Shown: piece by piece, positions 3,224 through 5,713 of the stretch
Layout of the letters: each line of letters begins with the position of its first letter
Position numbering within the stretch: position 1 is the first letter of the stretch
Origin: Pseudomonadota bacterium
GTDB lineage: Bacteria > Pseudomonadota > Alphaproteobacteria > Rhizobiales > Beijerinckiaceae
Reading direction: 5' to 3'
NCBI GenBank assembly: GCA_023452965.1
Contig: JAEXUU010000068.1
Span: forward strand, 1 to 5,713
Length of the DNA stretch: 5,713 bases
Made by a program: the position numbers and the translations under genes
The notes under the pieces: model-generated
Told to the model about the DNA's origin: nothing
Databases searched by the model: none
The model's input: the letters and a program-made list of their open reading frames with translations, nothing else

Positions 3224-5713
3224 ATGGCACGCGACGTTCGCCGAGCTGCCGGGAATGCCGATCGGCCTTCGGGTTCCCGCATGGCAGTGCTTGCCATGAC
3301 GGCGGATACCGCGGGCCGGTTCGAAGACAGCAAGCCTAGACGCCCGCCTGAGCCTCGTTTCGCCGGAGCGGCCACCTCCGCGGCTTTGACTGTATCGACG
3401 ATCGTCCTGGCCGCGATCCTTGTCCGGAGTCCCGCTCTCGCGCAGCAAGTGCTCGCCAATGGGGTGACCGTCACGGCCAGCGGAACGGTCGATACCGGCA
3501 CGACCGGCGGGGACCCGGGGATTGGGCTGCGCGCCATCAATGGCGGCGTCATCCAGAGCTTCAGCCCGCTCACCGTGATCACCGGCGGAGCGAATGCGAT
3601 CGGGGCGCAGGCCCTGAGCGGATCGCGGATCGACATCTTCAGCGGCTCGTCAATTCGGACCTCTGGCGTCAACGCGGATGGCCTCGTCGCCTCCGGCATC
3701 GGGTCGACCGTCAACGCGGCCGACACGACGGTCACCCTGTTGACCAGCGGCTATGCGGCTATCGCGGGCAGCGGAGGCCTGATCTCGACATCCGGCGTAT
3801 CATTCGTTTCGCCGAGCTCGGGCGTTACCGCGCTTGGGAATGGCACCGTGACGATGATCAACGGCAGCGTCACCAATTCGGGCGTCAACAGCGGTGCGGT
3901 CGTCGCGAACGGGTCCGCCGCGACGATCAGCGCCACCGGCACCGCCATCTCCGGTACGGCCGCTGGCACGCGCGGTATCCTGGCGGTGAATGGCGGCCGG
4001 GTCACGCTGTCGAACGCTTCGGTCAGCAGCACAGGCGGCGGAACCGCGGTGCAGGCGTTCAGCGTCGGCCAGGTCACGCTGAACAACAGCACCGTCACGG
4101 CCGACAACGGCAATGCGCTGCATGCGACGGCGGGGCCGAACGTCCTTATCGCCGCCAACGGCACCAGCATCACGACGACCGGCGCAGGGGCGCATGGCGC
4201 CCTGGTGCAGTCGGGCGCCGCGGTCGACATCGCCGCCGGCTCGACCATCACGACCAATGGCGCGGGCTCCCACGCGGTTCTGATCAGCAATGCCAGTCTG
4301 ACCATCAGCGACAGCACGCTGGCAGCGCTCGGAGTTGGCTCCGATGCGCTTCGTTCCAGCGCCGGGACGATCAATGTTCCCATCGCGCGCAGCACTTTGC
4401 GAGCAGCACAGGGCGCGGCCATCGCGGCGCTCGGCGGAACCTTGAATGTCGCCATGACCGGATCTTCGGTGGTGGGCGGTCCACTGGCATTGCAGGCGAG
4501 CAACAATGCCATTCTGAACCTTTCCGCCGACGCCTCCACGCTCACCGGTACGGCAACGACGGCTGCCGGCAGCACCTCCAATGTGGTGCTGCAGAACGGC
4601 GCGACCTGGAACGTGACGGGGAACTCCACGCTCACCAGTCTGACGAATGGATCGGGAAGCCTGATCCAGTTCAGCGCGCCGGATGGCGGGTTGTTCAAGA
4701 CGATGACGACCGTGAATTACATCGGCTCGGGGGGCGCCCTGGGGCTCAACACCTTCCTCGGCACCGACAGCTCCCCATCCGACCGGCTGGTGATCAATGG
4801 CGGCGCGGCGACCGGCGCCTCGTCCCTGCGTGTCGCAAATACGACAGGTCCCGGCGAGCTCACCGTCGCCAACGGCATTCTCGTGGTCCAGGCGCTCAAC
4901 AACGGCACCACCAGTTCCGGGGCATTCTCGCTTGCGGGGCCAGTCGTCGCCGGCCCCTACGAGTATTCGCTCTACCGCGGCAGCGTCGACGGCACGGGGC
5001 CCGACAACTGGTATCTGCGCTCCAGCGTGCCGACGCCGCCGCCGGATCCGCCCACACCGCCTACGCCACCCACACCGCCCGAGCCGACGCCGCCGACACC
5101 GACGCCGCCCGAGCCGCAGCCGCCTTCTCCGGAGCCGACGCCGCAGCCGCCTCGGGTTCAGGTTCCCGACTACCGCCGCGAGGTTTCGCTCTATTCCGCG
5201 CTTCCGGCGATGGGGCTGATCTATGGCCGCACGATCATCGACAGCCTGCATGAGCGCGTCGGCGAGCTTCGGCCGCTCGAGGCTGTGCCGGTCACCGAAG
5301 AGCGGACGATCTGGTGCAACAGCCCGGAGAGCAACTTCCGCTGCACCACCGTCCTGCGCCTGCCGGCCAGTGCCGTGGATGTCAACCGCTCCTACGCCTC
5401 GGCAGGCTGGGGGCGGATCATCGGGCGGCATGGCAATCAGGATGGTGGACCGGGCGGCATTTTCCGCAACGGCCCGAATTTCGACTACGATATCGGCGCG
5501 CTGCAGGCCGGCCTCGATCTCTACCGGGGCGTCAATGCCGACGGCAGCCGCGACCATGCCGGCATCTACGGCGTGATCGGCCGCATCCAGGGCGATGTCC
5601 GGCATTTCAATGGCATCAAGGCCGGGACGAATACGATCGACGGCTACTCGCTCGGCGCCTACTGGACTCATTTCGGTGCCGCGGGCTGGTATCTCGACGG
5701 CGTCGTTCAGGGC
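3224..5713 (+). CDS. Autotransporter with beta-helix passenger and outer-membrane barrel (3' end missing)
   Basis: The frame runs without a stop from 3224 to the last base, giving 830 residues; it is open back to 3113. Residues 1-48 are a basic, Pro/Arg-rich extension, followed by a hydrophobic segment (about 49-67) and likely cleavage after Ala-Leu-Ala at 73: a long signal region. The passenger from 74 to about 480 is rich in Gly, Ser, Thr, Asn and Ala, with about fifteen turns of 20-30 residues typical of a parallel beta-helix. Residues about 490-601 match the pertactin-like passenger C-terminus (GLFKTMTTVNYIG, SDRLVINGGAA, PYEYSLYRG, NWYLRSS), which assists folding during export. A Pro-rich linker (603-643) precedes the helix-to-barrel segment YRREVSLYSALPAMGLIYGR (650-669). 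The barrel begins near 729 (GWGRII) and continues through FDYDIGALQAGLDLYRG, GIYGVIG and YSLGAYWTHFG; roughly 170 residues should be missing. Known: type Va proteins pass through the inner membrane by Sec and the outer membrane with BAM help. Adhesion is plausible; no catalytic motif is visible in the passenger. Confidence 0.93.
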   Translation, partial: MARDVRRAAGNADRPSGSRMAVLAMTADTAGRFEDSKPRRPPEPRFAGAATSAALTVSTIVLAAILVRSPALAQQVLANGVTVTASGTVDTGTTGGDPGIGLRAINGGVIQSFSPLTVITGGANAIGAQALSGSRIDIFSGSSIRTSGVNADGLVASGIGSTVNAADTTVTLLTSGYAAIAGSGGLISTSGVSFVSPSSGVTALGNGTVTMINGSVTNSGVNSGAVVANGSAATISATGTAISGTAAGTRGILAVNGGRVTLSNASVSSTGGGTAVQAFSVGQVTLNNSTVTADNGNALHATAGPNVLIAANGTSITTTGAGAHGALVQSGAAVDIAAGSTITTNGAGSHAVLISNASLTISDSTLAALGVGSDALRSSAGTINVPIARSTLRAAQGAAIAALGGTLNVAMTGSSVVGGPLALQASNNAILNLSADASTLTGTATTAAGSTSNVVLQNGATWNVTGNSTLTSLTNGSGSLIQFSAPDGGLFKTMTTVNYIGSGGALGLNTFLGTDSSPSDRLVINGGAATGASSLRVANTTGPGELTVANGILVVQALNNGTTSSGAFSLAGPVVAGPYEYSLYRGSVDGTGPDNWYLRSSVPTPPPDPPTPPTPPTPPEPTPPTPTPPEPQPPSPEPTPQPPRVQVPDYRREVSLYSALPAMGLIYGRTIIDSLHERVGELRPLEAVPVTEERTIWCNSPESNFRCTTVLRLPASAVDVNRSYASAGWGRIIGRHGNQDGGPGGIFRNGPNFDYDIGALQAGLDLYRGVNADGSRDHAGIYGVIGRIQGDVRHFNGIKAGTNTIDGYSLGAYWTHFGAAGWYLDGVVQG
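3250..3298 (+). repeat. Two adjacent inverted repeats at the 5' end of the autotransporter frame
   Basis: The first arm CGGGAA (3250-3255) pairs with TTCCCG (3274-3279), extended inside by CCGA (3258-3261) with TCGG (3269-3272). Directly after it, CATGGCA (3280-3286) pairs with TGCCATG (3292-3298) around GTGCT. Both sit just after the chosen start, and the second contains the alternative ATGs at 3281 and 3296. They may fold in the mRNA, or be the remnant of a short intergenic repeat now read as protein. Confidence 0.55.
3488..4640 (+). repeat. Imperfect 20- to 30-residue beta-helix repeats of the passenger
   Basis: A recurring 'Ser/Thr, hydrophobic, Thr, x, x, Gly, then Ala-hydrophobic' unit can be anchored at codons 3488, 3575, 3653, 3737, 3809, 3869, 3947, 4022, 4094, 4169, 4247, 4319, 4397, 4469, 4541 and 4631. 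Most steps are 72-78 bases (24-26 codons); the extremes are 60 and 90. The closest pair is SITTTGAGAH (from 4166) and TITTNGAGSH (from 4244). The regular step fits one turn per unit of a right-handed parallel beta-helix. Anchors were aligned by eye. Confidence 0.72.
5030..5152 (+). repeat. Low-complexity Pro-rich linker between passenger and barrel
   Basis: These 41 codons (residues 603-643) are mostly Pro with interspersed Thr, Glu, Gln, Ser and Asp, built of PTPP, PEPTPP and similar units. The CCG/CCC/ACG codon runs make the DNA repetitive and prone to slippage. Similar Pro-rich spacers precede the barrel in pertactin-type autotransporters. The complementary strand reads as Arg-rich nonsense. 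Confidence 0.85.

Noticed and set aside
3096..3299. Possible 67-codon gene before the autotransporter
   Set aside because: It overlaps the autotransporter start in another frame and has no recognisable features.
3751..4698. Open frame of 315 codons on the minus strand
   Set aside because: It is antisense to the autotransporter passenger. The Ala/Val/Pro-rich product is the complement of Gly/Thr/Asn-rich repeats.
3800..5671. Long open frame of 623 codons on the minus strand
   Set aside because: It lies opposite the autotransporter, reads the Pro-rich linker as an Arg-rich run and shows no domain, signal peptide or ribosome site. G+C-rich codon bias on the + strand creates such frames.
1..5713. 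A linked multi-gene system such as defence, secretion or toxin-antitoxin
   Set aside because: The genes are separated by gaps and hairpins and belong to unrelated envelope families. Nothing in the sequence ties them into one mechanism.

Overview
The window is G+C-rich DNA with four protein genes, all on the + strand. The first lacks its 5' end and the last runs off the 3' end. The organism is most likely an alphaproteobacterium of the Hyphomicrobiales (a Bosea- or Methylobacterium-like relative). This is inferred from base composition, a TTGACT/TACCGT promoter of alphaproteobacterial style, a Cys-Trp-Tyr-Tyr...Phe-Trp-Asp tail of the kind I associate with small secreted proteins of that order, and an autotransporter barrel of the type common there. 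It was not confirmed by any search.

Layout. 1-654: an MgtC/SapB-family inner-membrane protein missing its first residues. 655-813: a gap with a 9-bp hairpin (742-764) and a very strong Shine-Dalgarno sequence. 814-1269: a small exported His/Arg-rich protein with a TTG start, an xRPx tetrapeptide repeat, a glycine zipper and two C-terminal cysteines, closed by a perfect 11-bp terminator-like stem with a GAGA loop. 1364-1417: a candidate promoter and short leader. 1418-2899: an exported trypsin-like serine protease with an intact His-Asp-Ser triad behind a peptidoglycan-binding-like N-terminus and an unassigned middle region. 2900-3223: 324 bases without a convincing gene, with a candidate promoter near the end. 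3224-5713: the first 830 codons of a classical (type Va) autotransporter, with a long N-terminal extension and signal segment, a beta-helical passenger of about fifteen 20- to 30-residue turns, a pertactin-like passenger C-terminus, a 41-residue Pro-rich linker and the first part of the outer-membrane barrel.

The genes look like separate transcription units, since gaps, hairpins and candidate promoters lie between them. All four products are predicted to act in or beyond the cell envelope: inner membrane, periplasm or surface, and outer membrane. No shared pathway can be shown. I see no RNA gene, CRISPR array, insertion sequence or phage gene. I do not see an undescribed multi-gene system. 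The most notable items are the autotransporter, which has long spurious open frames opposite it, its unusual N-terminus, the small His/Arg-rich protein and the domain arrangement of the protease.
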